Source: JABMMZ01 sp044357345 (GTDB lineage: Bacteria > Bacteroidota > Bacteroidia > NS11-12g > UBA955). Taken from it: a stretch of DNA of 64,000 bases. The stretch covers positions 1 through 64,000 of the forward strand of contig JBIKPR010000003.1 in assembly GCA_044357345.1 (NCBI GenBank). Reading direction: 5' to 3'. Positions 55,164 through 63,845 of this stretch are shown here, in pieces. Position numbers and translations under genes: made by a program. Position 1 is the stretch's first letter. Every line of letters starts with the position of its first letter. The notes under the pieces were generated by a model. The model saw only the letters and a program-made list of their open reading frames with translations. It was not told the origin of the DNA and searched no databases.

Positions 55164-55623
55164 GACGCAAAGAAAGGAAACGCTAAGTACGCAAAGAGTA
55201 TGAATGAAAATCAAATTTCAAAAATAGTTTTAGATGTTGCGTTTAAACTTCATACTGAAGTAGGTCCTGGATTATTGGAATCAGCGTATGAAGCCGCCCT
55301 AGCTCATGATTTCATAGAAAATGGATTATTAGTTGAAACACAAGTTCCAGTTCCATTTGTTTATAAAGATGTGAAACTTGAAGTTGGGTATCGAATGGAT
55401 ATTTTAATAAACAAAATAGTAGTTTTAGAAATCAAGTCAGTTGAACAACTAGCGCCAGTTCATTTTGCTCAAACATTAACTTATCTGAAGTTGGCAGATA
55501 AAAAACTTGGATTGCTGATTAATTTCAACAATAAGCATTTAAAAGACGGTATTCACCGTATCGTAAATAAAATTTAACCTTCGCGCCCTTTGCGTAAAAA
55601 ATCTTTGCGCCCTTTGCGTGAAA
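55152..55623 (+). mobile_element. inverted-repeat-bounded unit carrying a GxxExxY gene
   Basis: This 472-bp unit has ends TTTCACGCAAAGGACGCAAAG at 55152-55172 and its reverse complement at 55603-55623, differing at one of 21 positions. Further 9-bp CGCAAAG units lie inside each end (55181-55199; 55580-55596). A single small gene fills the middle. Gene-less relatives with the same ends occur at 60136 and 60965. Mobility is inferred; no transposase or target duplication is visible. Confidence 0.6.
55200..55577 (+). CDS. GxxExxY-family protein, PD-(D/E)XK fold
   Basis: This 125-residue protein has the family hallmark GPGLLESAY (GxxExxY) near residue 25 and a nuclease-like core: YRMDILINKIVVLEIKS, where Asp and ExK could form a PD-(D/E)XK metal site, and a later QTLTYLKL. 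It begins right after the left repeat array and ends right before the right one, so it shares no operon with its neighbours. No function is established for the family that I know of. Confidence 0.88.
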   Translation: MNENQISKIVLDVAFKLHTEVGPGLLESAYEAALAHDFIENGLLVETQVPVPFVYKDVKLEVGYRMDILINKIVVLEIKSVEQLAPVHFAQTLTYLKLADKKLGLLINFNNKHLKDGIHRIVNKI

Positions 55624-55628
55624 GTATT

Positions 55629-57710
55629 ATGATACAACTTAAAGACAAAAACGGCACCCACAAATTACCTATTTTAAAATCCCGCCTATTTTGGGCTGGG
55701 GTATTGGTAAAGTTTGTACTATCTATTCTGTTTGCTTCTGATTATTTAAGTGAGCTCTTTGCACCATTTGGAAATTATTTTATTTCCTCTGGGTTTGCAA
55801 ATCCATATGAATATTTTGCTCAGAATGGATCAGGAACGGAATTTCCTTATCCACCTTTAATGTTGTGGTTGTTTTCAAGTTTTAGAGCAATTTTTTGGGT
55901 GATTTTACCTGGTGGTATTGATGTGTTTTCATTGGCAGATAGCCTCCTTTACAGAATCCCATTGTTTATTGCTGATTTAAGCATCCTATTTGTATTAATG
56001 AGATGGCTAAAAACCAAAACGCGCCAAGTTTTAATTTGGTATTGGCTGTCTCCAGTGTTAATTTATATTAATTATTTTCATGGTCAATTGGATGTAATTC
56101 CAATGGCATTTTTAATAGGTTCATTGTATTTTCTTTTTAAAAATAAATGGGTGTATTCCTTTTTGATTTTAGGATTTGCAATTACTTGTAAAACCAACAT
56201 GGTATTGGTTCTGCCTTTTTTCATAATTTATTTGTGGAGAATTCCTACGATAGATTTCAAAAAAATAATAACGGTTATGTCCATTATGTTTTCGACCGTG
56301 TTGTTGTTAAATCTACCATATATTAGTTCAGCTGACTACGTCAATATGGTATACAACAATCCTGTGCAACAGCAGGTTTTTGATTTATTTTATCAGTTTA
56401 ATTCAAATCTTAAAATCTATTTTATACCAGCCATTTATTTTGTGTTGGTCTTATGGTATTTCAGTTTCAAATTTGTGAACCGCGACCAGCTAATATTATT
56501 TTTAGCCTTTACTTTTTTGGCACTCACACTCATGATAGCCCCTATGCAGGGTTGGTATTTTTGGATAATGCCTTTATTGATTTATTTTGTCATTAAGCAT
56601 GGTAAAAGAGAGCAATTGGTCTTCGTGATTTTGTCGTTTTTATATTTTATTTATTTCGGATTTATTCAACACTCAGACTACTTTAATTCCTATAATTTCG
56701 CAACGATAGATTCACCGCTTTTCGTTTATGATGAAACATTATTAAACATTGCTTTTACATTGTTGCAAACCACCTTATTAATTATGGCTTACCTCTTATT
56801 TAAAAATGGTATTAGCAGCAATATTCAGGCTAAATTTTTATCACAACCTTACATGATTGGTATTGGCGGGGATTCAGCTGCTGGTAAATCTACATTAACT
56901 AATGCCTTGGCTTCTGTTTTTGAAATTCAAAATACAACGATAATTCGAGGGGATGATATGCACAAGTGGGAGCGAGGAAATGAAAATTGGAAAAAATTTA
57001 CACATTTAGACCCAAGGGCCAACCATTTGCATCAAGATTTAGACCAAGCTAAAAGTTTAAAAATAGGGCAAACCGTTAAACGGAGTTTTTACGACCATAA
57101 CACTGGTAAGTTTACTATCCCTACCTTCTTAAAACCCAACAAATTAATTTTGTTTGAGGGATTACATTCATTTTATCTTCAAAATCAATTGGATGTTTAT
57201 GATTTAAAAATCTTTATGCAGCCTCAGGAAGATTTACGGGTGTGGTGGAAAGTGAAAAGAGATGTAGCCAAAAGAGGTTATTCACCTGAACAAGTTTTGG
57301 AGCAATTAAAAACAAGAGAACAAGACTCAGAGAAGTACATTAAAAATCAAGCGCTTCATGCTGACATCGTTGCAAGTTTTTACAGTGAAAACGAAATTAA
57401 TCCTGTAGACTTGGAAACTGAACCACAAATTGGACTAAAATTGAGATTTACGAATGGTGTTGGATTAGATCAAATAATAGATAAGTTAGATCAAATAGAT
57501 TCATTAAAAGTAGAACATGAGTTTGACAATATTCATCAGTATTTGATATTAAATGGCACTATATCCGAAAACGATATTGAATTAATCGCCTACCAATTGA
57601 TCCCACAATTGGAAGAAATTGGGGTTTATAATCCAAAATGGAAATCTGATTATGAAGGATTGTTGCAATTTTTAACGGTTTATTTTGTCTTTGAAAAGAT
57701 GAAAGCATAG
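55629..57710 (+). CDS. GT-C-like membrane domain fused to a uridine-kinase/PRK-like kinase
   Basis: This 693-residue protein has about ten to twelve helices in residues ~15-400, in the style of GT-C mannosyltransferases (acidic loop near NGSGTEFPYPPL; YFHGQLDVIPMAF). From ~405 follows a P-loop kinase of the uridine kinase/phosphoribulokinase family: Walker A GGDSAAGKST near 412, RGDDMHKWERG, THLDPRANHLHQDL, a SFYDHNTGKF block and ILFEGLHSFY. Such a fusion is unusual. The ATG at 55629 begins just after the repeat element; upstream in-frame codons belong to the repeat. Confidence 0.82.
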   Translation: MIQLKDKNGTHKLPILKSRLFWAGVLVKFVLSILFASDYLSELFAPFGNYFISSGFANPYEYFAQNGSGTEFPYPPLMLWLFSSFRAIFWVILPGGIDVFSLADSLLYRIPLFIADLSILFVLMRWLKTKTRQVLIWYWLSPVLIYINYFHGQLDVIPMAFLIGSLYFLFKNKWVYSFLILGFAITCKTNMVLVLPFFIIYLWRIPTIDFKKIITVMSIMFSTVLLLNLPYISSADYVNMVYNNPVQQQVFDLFYQFNSNLKIYFIPAIYFVLVLWYFSFKFVNRDQLILFLAFTFLALTLMIAPMQGWYFWIMPLLIYFVIKHGKREQLVFVILSFLYFIYFGFIQHSDYFNSYNFATIDSPLFVYDETLLNIAFTLLQTTLLIMAYLLFKNGISSNIQAKFLSQPYMIGIGGDSAAGKSTLTNALASVFEIQNTTIIRGDDMHKWERGNENWKKFTHLDPRANHLHQDLDQAKSLKIGQTVKRSFYDHNTGKFTIPTFLKPNKLILFEGLHSFYLQNQLDVYDLKIFMQPQEDLRVWWKVKRDVAKRGYSPEQVLEQLKTREQDSEKYIKNQALHADIVASFYSENEINPVDLETEPQIGLKLRFTNGVGLDQIIDKLDQIDSLKVEHEFDNIHQYLILNGTISENDIELIAYQLIPQLEEIGVYNPKWKSDYEGLLQFLTVYFVFEKMKA

Positions 57711-57790
57711 TAACGCAGATTTCGCAGAAAAATAAGAAATAATAACTTTTGATTATTAACGCAGATTATTTTTTGCTTCGCAAAAATTTG
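57711..57790. repeat. degenerate ACGCAGA-type intergenic repeat
   Basis: TAACGCAGATTTCGCAGAAA near 57712 and TTAACGCAGATT near 57758 followed by GCTTCGCAAAAA. It is related in style to, but distinct from, the CGCAAAG elements. No gene is inside. Confidence 0.5.
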
Positions 57791-57859
57791 TTTGTAAAAA
57801 AATCAACCAAAATAGTTTAACCTCATTAACTATTAGATGTAAAAGATTTAAAAAAAATC

Positions 57860-58564
57860 ATGATACAAATTTATGCTCACAGAGGCAATATGTCTCAGTT
57901 CCCTGAAAACACAATGGAAGCTTTCCAAAGTGCAATTAATCTAAGGTGCCCCTGGATAGAGCTAGACATACAACAAACCAAAGATGGACATTTGGTGGTA
58001 ACACATGATGAATCTTCAAAAAGAGTGACTGGAGTCAACACGATAATAAGTCAAACAAACTATGAGGAATTAAAGCAATTAAATTTTGGCAAATATTTTA
58101 ATAAGAATCAAATGCATGCTCTTCCTTTATTGTCAGAAGTATTTGATAGCATCAATAACACCCAAACTAAAGTTAGCATACAACCCAAAGCCAACGGATT
58201 GATAATACCAGCTATTGAACTAGCAAAACAATGCAGTGTTTTTGAACAAATTGCTTTTAACGATATCAATTGTGAATATCTAATCGAAGCTAAGTTATAT
58301 GATAAAAATATTCCTGTTCATTGGGATAGGTTGCCAGGTACGGGATTAGAAACGGATATTTTCATAGCCAAACAATTTGGTTTTGAAACATTAATGTATT
58401 TAAATGAAGCCATAACCTTAGAAAAGGTAAAGCGTGTACAAAATGAAGGAATTAAAATGGGTGCTTGTGTGGTCAATAAAATGGAAGATTTTAAAAAATA
58501 TTTGGAATGGGGGATTACCCATTTTTATACGGATTACCCCAAGGAATTTTTAGCAACAATATGA
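57860..58564 (+). CDS. glycerophosphodiester phosphodiesterase
   Basis: This 234-residue TIM-barrel phosphodiesterase has HRGNMSQFPENTMEAF, ELDIQQTKDGHLVVTHD (metal-binding Glu/Asp and second His) and a late FYTDYPKE. GDPDs hydrolyse glycerophosphodiesters. Here it is coupled by a 4-bp overlap to a nucleotidyltransferase gene, so it may act on glycan-linked glycerol phosphate or precursors rather than membrane lipid turnover. There is no signal peptide, so it is probably cytoplasmic. Confidence 0.88.
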   Translation: MIQIYAHRGNMSQFPENTMEAFQSAINLRCPWIELDIQQTKDGHLVVTHDESSKRVTGVNTIISQTNYEELKQLNFGKYFNKNQMHALPLLSEVFDSINNTQTKVSIQPKANGLIIPAIELAKQCSVFEQIAFNDINCEYLIEAKLYDKNIPVHWDRLPGTGLETDIFIAKQFGFETLMYLNEAITLEKVKRVQNEGIKMGACVVNKMEDFKKYLEWGITHFYTDYPKEFLATI

Positions 58565-59331
58565 AAATAGTAATAGCAATGACAGGGCAAGGCAGTCGCT
58601 TTAAGAAAGCGGGATACGAGACCTATAAAGCCTTAATTCCAATTCATGGAAAGCCTGTAATACAGCATGTAACAGAGTTATTTCCAGGTGAAACAGATTT
58701 TATTTTCATTTGTAGAAATGATATGTTGGAAACTACTGATTTAAAAGAACAATTATTGGGATATGTGCCTACTGCTCAAGTTGTAGGAATAGATTCTCAT
58801 AAATTAGGACCGGTATACACAGTATCTAAAATTTATGACTTAATAGGTGATGATGAGCCGGTGATATGCAATTACTGTGATTTTAGTATGGCTTGGGATT
58901 ACAGTCATTTTAAAAATCAGATGGAAGAGTCTGGAGTGGATGGTTCTGTTATTTGTTACACTGGATTCCATCCACATTTGTTGCACCCTAAAAATCTTTA
59001 TGCCACATGTTTGGTCGATAAAAATATGAACATGTTAGAAATCACCGAAAAACATGATTATGAAACCGACCGTGAGAAAGGGTATTATTCAGGGGGAACT
59101 TATTATTTTAAAAAAGGCAAATACATCAAGCAATATTTTGAAGAATTGATGAACAATAAGGTGACCATTTTCGATGAGTATTTTATTAGTTTGCCTTATA
59201 ATTTTATGGTGAGAGATGGTTTAGATGTAAATGTATATGCAGATGTACCACATTTTTGCCAATGGGGCACTCCCGAGGACATGGAAGAGTATCTTAGTTG
59301 GGCAGAAATATTTAAAACAATTAAATCATAA
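58561..59331 (+). CDS. NTP-transferase-like nucleotidyltransferase
   Basis: This protein of about 256 residues has the nucleotidyltransferase start AMTGQGSRFKKAGYETYKAL (GxGxR and the lysine), an acidic CNYCDFSMAWDY and a C-terminal CQWGTPEDMEEYL. The fold is that of sugar-1-phosphate nucleotidyltransferases. Its base and sugar cannot be told. The ATG overlaps the GDPD stop (ATGA). It is paralogous in layout to the next gene. Confidence 0.82.
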   Translation: MKIVIAMTGQGSRFKKAGYETYKALIPIHGKPVIQHVTELFPGETDFIFICRNDMLETTDLKEQLLGYVPTAQVVGIDSHKLGPVYTVSKIYDLIGDDEPVICNYCDFSMAWDYSHFKNQMEESGVDGSVICYTGFHPHLLHPKNLYATCLVDKNMNMLEITEKHDYETDREKGYYSGGTYYFKKGKYIKQYFEELMNNKVTIFDEYFISLPYNFMVRDGLDVNVYADVPHFCQWGTPEDMEEYLSWAEIFKTIKS

Positions 59332-59357
59332 GCGCTCCTTTAGTAAAAAAAATATAG

Positions 59358-60131
59358 ATGAACAATAAACCTATAAAACTTACCCCAATGGCCGGTGCTG
59401 GAAGCCGTTTTACAGAAAAGGGTTACACGGTGCCTAAACCATTACTTCAAGTGATGGGCTTGCCTATGGTAGTTAGTGCAGCCAAAGCACTTCCTGGTCC
59501 TGATGAAAATATGGTATTTGTGTTAAGAGATTTTCATATTTCAGAATATGGTATTGACAAAACACTTGTGGAGCACTTTCCTGATGCTAAAATTATTGTG
59601 ATAGACCAATTGACAGAAGGTCAAGCTAGCACTTGTCTATTGGCAAAAGAATTTATAAATAATGACCAAGAGCTGTTTATAGGAGCAAGTGACAATGGAA
59701 TGCTTTATGACCATGCTAAATTTGAGCAGGCCAAAAAGGAAGCAGATGCCCTTGTATTTACCTTCAGAAACAATCCAACTGTATTACCAAAACCAGCTGC
59801 TTACGGATGGGTGGAAGTAGAAGAAGATGATTCTACTATCATCGAAGCAAAAGTAAAGTTTGACATGCCCGACCCACTTCGCAAACACGCTTATGTTGGC
59901 GCTTTTTGGTTCAAAACGGGAAAACTTTTTGTAGAAGCGGCAGAGCGCATGATCGCACAAAACCGCAGAATTAATAATGAATTTTATGTAGATGAGTGCA
60001 TTAATGATGTGATTCAATTGGGTTATAATGCCAAAGTGTTTGAAGTAGACCATTACATTTGTTGGGGAACTCCGAACGATTATAAAACCTTCCAATATTG
60101 GGAAGCGTATTACAATAAAGTAAAACCATAA
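59358..60131 (+). CDS. NTP-transferase-like nucleotidyltransferase, second copy
   Basis: This 257-residue protein has PMAGAGSRFTEKGYTVPKPLL (the signature with lysine), a GASDNGMLYDH acidic site and CWGTPNDYKTFQYW near the end. It shares the overall layout of the gene before it but differs in sequence, so the two probably use different substrates. The gene ends 4 bp before repeat element C. Confidence 0.84.
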   Translation: MNNKPIKLTPMAGAGSRFTEKGYTVPKPLLQVMGLPMVVSAAKALPGPDENMVFVLRDFHISEYGIDKTLVEHFPDAKIIVIDQLTEGQASTCLLAKEFINNDQELFIGASDNGMLYDHAKFEQAKKEADALVFTFRNNPTVLPKPAAYGWVEVEEDDSTIIEAKVKFDMPDPLRKHAYVGAFWFKTGKLFVEAAERMIAQNRRINNEFYVDECINDVIQLGYNAKVFEVDHYICWGTPNDYKTFQYWEAYYNKVKP

Positions 60132-60135
60132 AAGA

Positions 60136-60229
60136 TTTCACGCAAAGACCGCTAAGGTTTCGCAACGTTCGCTAAAAAAATGCCATTGCGCACTTTGCGT
60201 TTCCTTTACTTTGCGCACTTTGCGAGAAA
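60136..60229. repeat. gene-less CGCAAAG inverted-repeat element (copy C)
   Basis: This 94-bp element begins TTTCACGCAAAGACCGCTAAGG and ends CTTTGCGCACTTTGCGAGAAA, the same ends as the GxxExxY unit with 2-3 changes. The inside holds more CGCAA/CGCTAA units. It fills the gap between the second nucleotidyltransferase and the GT2 gene. Confidence 0.75.
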
Positions 60230-60240
60230 TATACAAACCA

Positions 60241-60984
60241 ATGTTATCCATTATCCTCCCATGCTATAACGAACAAGACAACTTAGAATTCTTGTTCAAT
60301 TCCCTTGACCTTGTGGCTGCTGCTCACCAGGACTTAGAGATTATATTGGTTAATAACGGTTCAACAGATAATTCATTAGCTGTATTTGAACAAGAAATAA
60401 CCAAACGCAACTCTGCCAAATTTAAAGTGGTAACAGTAGAAAAAAACATAGGCTATGGTTATGGCATACTCACTGGTTTAAGAGCCGCTAAGGGCGATAT
60501 TCTATCAGTTACCCATGCTGACCGTCAAACTGATCCTATGGATGTCCTTAAGGCTCTTGGTTTATTTCATAAAAACTTACATTCAGAAACATCAGAAGGG
60601 AGTCTGCTTGTTAAAGGCTATCGAAAGAACCGCAGACCAATGGAAGCTTTCTTTTCTTGGGGAATGGGTTTCTTGTCTAGCATAGCGTTAGGCACAAGAC
60701 TTACAGAAATTAACGCCCAACCCAAATTATTTAGTAAGTCCTTTTTTGACAATATAGAGAAAGATGCTCCCCATGATTTTTCCTTAGATTTATATTTTCT
60801 ATACCATGCAAAAAAGCAAGGACGAATTATTGATTTTCCAGTGTATTTTGCCAAGCGTGTAGCAGGTGAAGCAAAAGGCGGAAGTGGAAGCAGTTGGAAG
60901 GTCCGTTGGAAATTAATGAAACGGATTTTTAAGTATATTTTCGAATTAAGAAACAAAATGAAAATTTCACGCAAAGCCCGCTAA
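60241..60984 (+). CDS. GT2 glycosyltransferase
   Basis: This protein of about 247 residues has LSIILPCYNEQDNLEFL, LVNNGSTDNSL, the THADRQTDPMD metal site and GYGYGILTGLRAA. It resembles DPM1-like transferases and has no C-terminal membrane helices. The ATG at 60241 follows repeat C. The last seven codons (KISRKAR) and the stop are made by the beginning of repeat D, so the natural C-terminus has probably been replaced. Confidence 0.85.
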   Translation: MLSIILPCYNEQDNLEFLFNSLDLVAAAHQDLEIILVNNGSTDNSLAVFEQEITKRNSAKFKVVTVEKNIGYGYGILTGLRAAKGDILSVTHADRQTDPMDVLKALGLFHKNLHSETSEGSLLVKGYRKNRRPMEAFFSWGMGFLSSIALGTRLTEINAQPKLFSKSFFDNIEKDAPHDFSLDLYFLYHAKKQGRIIDFPVYFAKRVAGEAKGGSGSSWKVRWKLMKRIFKYIFELRNKMKISRKAR

Positions 60985-61065
60985 GGTAACGCAAAGCCCG
61001 CGAAGATGTTTTCAAAATCCTTTGCGGGCTTTGCGTTGTCTTTACTTTGCACCCTTTGCGTGAAA
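60965..61065. repeat. gene-less CGCAAAG inverted-repeat element (copy D)
   Basis: This 101-bp element begins TTTCACGCAAAGCCCGCTAAGG and ends CTTTGCACCCTTTGCGTGAAA. Inner arms ACGCAAAGCCCGC and GCGGGCTTTGCGT make a strong hairpin. It overlaps the 3' end of the GT2 gene and ends 11 bp before the next start codon. Confidence 0.8.
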
Positions 61066-61076
61066 CAAAAAAACCC

Positions 61077-62633
61077 ATGAAGAAATTCATCTTAAACCAC
61101 CCCATAGAAATACTCTTTAGTACTCTCTTTCTAACTCTAGCAGCTATCCTCAACTTGCAGTTTCTTGAGGGATCTAATGTAAATTTTACATTTTCTGGAC
61201 ACGATGAATACCTAACGGTTAGAGAAGTATATTCCATATTACAACCCTTGTCATTGAAGCATTTTATAATGGCTATAATCTCAGGTGATGTATTGTATTA
61301 TGGAAGAATTGTTTTTTATGTGGATGCTTTGCTTGCGTTTATACCTTACAAAATTTGGGGCATAGATGGTATGGTATATGCCATAAGAATGACCCATGTT
61401 ATTGAACTTTTACTTGGGATTTTGTTATTGAATAATTTCATAAAAACCAATGTCGGTAAGTTGTTTTTTGCCTTTAATGTTCTCATATTATATTATACAG
61501 CCTATTTTGTAATGGTTCCTAAGCCAGAGCCTTTACAGCTTTTGCTTTTAGCCATTTTTCTAATTAAAGCGCATAAAGTTAACTGGCAATTTGGTTGGCA
61601 TTTTATTTGGTTAGGAATGGCTTACGGAGTTAAGTTTAATGTATTAACTGCACTTCCTTTGTTGTTTATTTTGCCTTACCTTGTTGGTTACAAGAAATTA
61701 GGTGGATTTATAAAGTCATTATTTGCATTTCTAGCAGGAATAATTGTTGCTATCCCATGTTTAATACTTACACCATTAAAACCAATATTTCTTCAAACCT
61801 ATATAAAAAGAACTTTTGGAAACGCTTCGCATTATGATGATACTGGTGTATCATTCAAGACTTGGATAGAAAATGGATGGTTGGGGGCTTATAGCGGTGG
61901 TTTGTTGCTAGGTTTGGTATTGCTTTTTGTAATTTCTTGGATCTGTTATTTAGGGATTAAAAACTACCTAAAAATCCGCAAAGTTGAAAATAGTTTTATC
62001 TTAATATTGTTAGGATTAGTTCTTTTGTTGCCTGTTATTTTATTTACTGAAAGACTATGGCCTCATTATTTATGGACAGGCCACGTATTTTTATTGTTAG
62101 GAATTGCTGTCTTAGCCAATCAAAATCTTAATCTTAAGTATATATTTGTTTTATTGTATTTATTAATGACAATAGGTGGAATAAGATCCATTGTAAAACA
62201 AGGGAAGGATCTTTTTTTCTTGGAAAGTAAGGCAAAAGAATTAATTCTAAATTCAAAACGTGCCCACGCATTCATAAAAAAACAAAGAGACACCCTTGTT
62301 TCTATTCAAGATATATCTGTTTATTATCCATTTACGGAGATGCTTAAAATTAATAGATACCATCCTTTTTCAGGTAAAAAGCCAGTCAAACTTGAAAAAG
62401 AAAAATTCATGTGGGATAATTTAATGGATTATTCTATGATCAAAGACGAAAAAACAGATTATTTATTGCTTAATAGGTTTAGTTTTTTAGATATGGATGT
62501 TGATTATAGCACAACTAAGGATTCAATTATTTTAAAAAATAAAATAAAACTAAGAGAACAGTATGGTAAAACTATTTTTTTGGATACAACATTTGGTTCG
62601 ATTAATGTATATAGAATAGAAAGTGTCAAATAG
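61077..62633 (+). CDS. multi-pass membrane protein, GT-C/GT39-like
   Basis: This protein of about 518 residues has ten or more hydrophobic helices and a soluble C-terminal domain. The first periplasmic loop holds FSGHDEYLTVREVY, with the acidic HDE typical of GT-C/PMT-type glycosyltransferases. YVMVPKPEPLQLLLL-like text (FVMVPKPEPLQ) resembles the family after the fourth helix. The ATG at 61077 is chosen because upstream codons lie in repeat D. Confidence 0.7.
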   Translation: MKKFILNHPIEILFSTLFLTLAAILNLQFLEGSNVNFTFSGHDEYLTVREVYSILQPLSLKHFIMAIISGDVLYYGRIVFYVDALLAFIPYKIWGIDGMVYAIRMTHVIELLLGILLLNNFIKTNVGKLFFAFNVLILYYTAYFVMVPKPEPLQLLLLAIFLIKAHKVNWQFGWHFIWLGMAYGVKFNVLTALPLLFILPYLVGYKKLGGFIKSLFAFLAGIIVAIPCLILTPLKPIFLQTYIKRTFGNASHYDDTGVSFKTWIENGWLGAYSGGLLLGLVLLFVISWICYLGIKNYLKIRKVENSFILILLGLVLLLPVILFTERLWPHYLWTGHVFLLLGIAVLANQNLNLKYIFVLLYLLMTIGGIRSIVKQGKDLFFLESKAKELILNSKRAHAFIKKQRDTLVSIQDISVYYPFTEMLKINRYHPFSGKKPVKLEKEKFMWDNLMDYSMIKDEKTDYLLLNRFSFLDMDVDYSTTKDSIILKNKIKLREQYGKTIFLDTTFGSINVYRIESVK

Positions 62634-63834
62634 TTCTAAAACCTGCTATTTATTTACCCAATCCTATCCATATGGCGATGGAGAAGTTTTTATTGAGCAA
62701 GAAATTCCCTTTTTAGCGAAGTATTTTCAAAAAGTAGTCGTGTTTCCAATGGATAATGAACGGGAATTGAGAGAACTTCCGAATAATGTCGAAGTGAAGT
62801 CTATTTTCAACAATATGCTTGAAGAATATAGCCCAAAAAAAGTCTTGCTACAAAATTTCATTCCTTTTTGTAAGGTTATGTTAAAAGAGCTTTATTCAAA
62901 TCCACTTTTAACAATTTTAAACATTAAAAATCTTTCTACTGGATTATTACAGAATTTCTATCGAGCAAGTATACTAAGAAAAGAAATTGACAACGATAAC
63001 AACAACGAAACAGTGTTTTACTCTTATTGGTTTGATGCTTGGGCAATAATTCTAGGGATATTAAAAAATCAAAATAGAATCAATCAATTTGTGTCAAGAG
63101 CACATGCGTTTGATATTTATGAAGAAGACAACGTAAATGGAATAATACCGTTTCGAACATTTCAACTTAGACAAGTGAACCGAGTTTTTGCTGTTTCTAA
63201 CCACGGCAAAGACTATTTGAGACACAAATATAAAAATTACGCAGATAAAATTGAAAAGGCTTGGCTTGGTAAAGCATTGAATGAGGAGGTAAATCCTTTC
63301 TCTAAATCTTTGACAATTGTATCGTGTGGAAGTGTTCAAAATAGAAAACGAATAGTGGAAATTCCTGAGATATTGAGGCATTTAAATATTGATTTCAAAT
63401 GGGTTCACTTCGGCGATGGGGATGAAATGAGTACGCTTAAAGAAAAGATTAAGGATTGTAAATTGGAAGATAAAGTGGAATTGAAAGGACATGTCACAAA
63501 TTCAGATTTCACCCTATATTTGAAGACTGAACCTGTTTCCTTTTTTTTAAGTGTAAGTAGAAATGAAGGCTTGCCATTTACTATGATTGAATCTTTAAGT
63601 TATGGTATACCTATTATTGCAACCGATGCAATGGGGTGCAGAGATATTATCAATGAACAAACCGGAATCCTACTTCCTGTATTTTTTCAACCCACTACGG
63701 TGGCTAAACAAATAGAAGAATTTGCTTTTTCAGCTAAAAATACGGATGTATTTCGTTCAGGTGTAAAAGCTTTTTGGAAACAGAACTTTGAGGCAGAAAA
63801 AAACTATTTCGAATTTTATAAATTAATAAATTAA
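62623..63834 (+). CDS. GT4 glycosyltransferase, paralogue of the gene at 35109
   Basis: This 403-residue GT-B enzyme with a GTG start begins YLFTQSYPYGDGEVFIEQEIPFL and carries a donor site SRNEGLPFTMIESLSYGIPIIATDAMGCRDII. Start, donor site and the ending AFWKQNFEAEKNYFEF match the protein at 35109, so the two are paralogues. It overlaps the preceding gene by 11 bp and is followed by the dehydrogenase-like gene at the window edge. Confidence 0.86.
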   Translation: MSNSSKTCYLFTQSYPYGDGEVFIEQEIPFLAKYFQKVVVFPMDNERELRELPNNVEVKSIFNNMLEEYSPKKVLLQNFIPFCKVMLKELYSNPLLTILNIKNLSTGLLQNFYRASILRKEIDNDNNNETVFYSYWFDAWAIILGILKNQNRINQFVSRAHAFDIYEEDNVNGIIPFRTFQLRQVNRVFAVSNHGKDYLRHKYKNYADKIEKAWLGKALNEEVNPFSKSLTIVSCGSVQNRKRIVEIPEILRHLNIDFKWVHFGDGDEMSTLKEKIKDCKLEDKVELKGHVTNSDFTLYLKTEPVSFFLSVSRNEGLPFTMIESLSYGIPIIATDAMGCRDIINEQTGILLPVFFQPTTVAKQIEEFAFSAKNTDVFRSGVKAFWKQNFEAEKNYFEFYKLIN

Positions 63835-63845
63835 AAAAATTATAT

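Noticed and set aside
55122..55199. Tandem units that could suggest a CRISPR array
   Set aside because: Units are 9-14 bp with no unique spacers between them and no cas genes nearby.
60618..61237. Two minus-strand open frames around repeat D
   Set aside because: They are antisense to the GT2 and membrane-protein genes and run through the palindromic repeat, which reads open in several frames.
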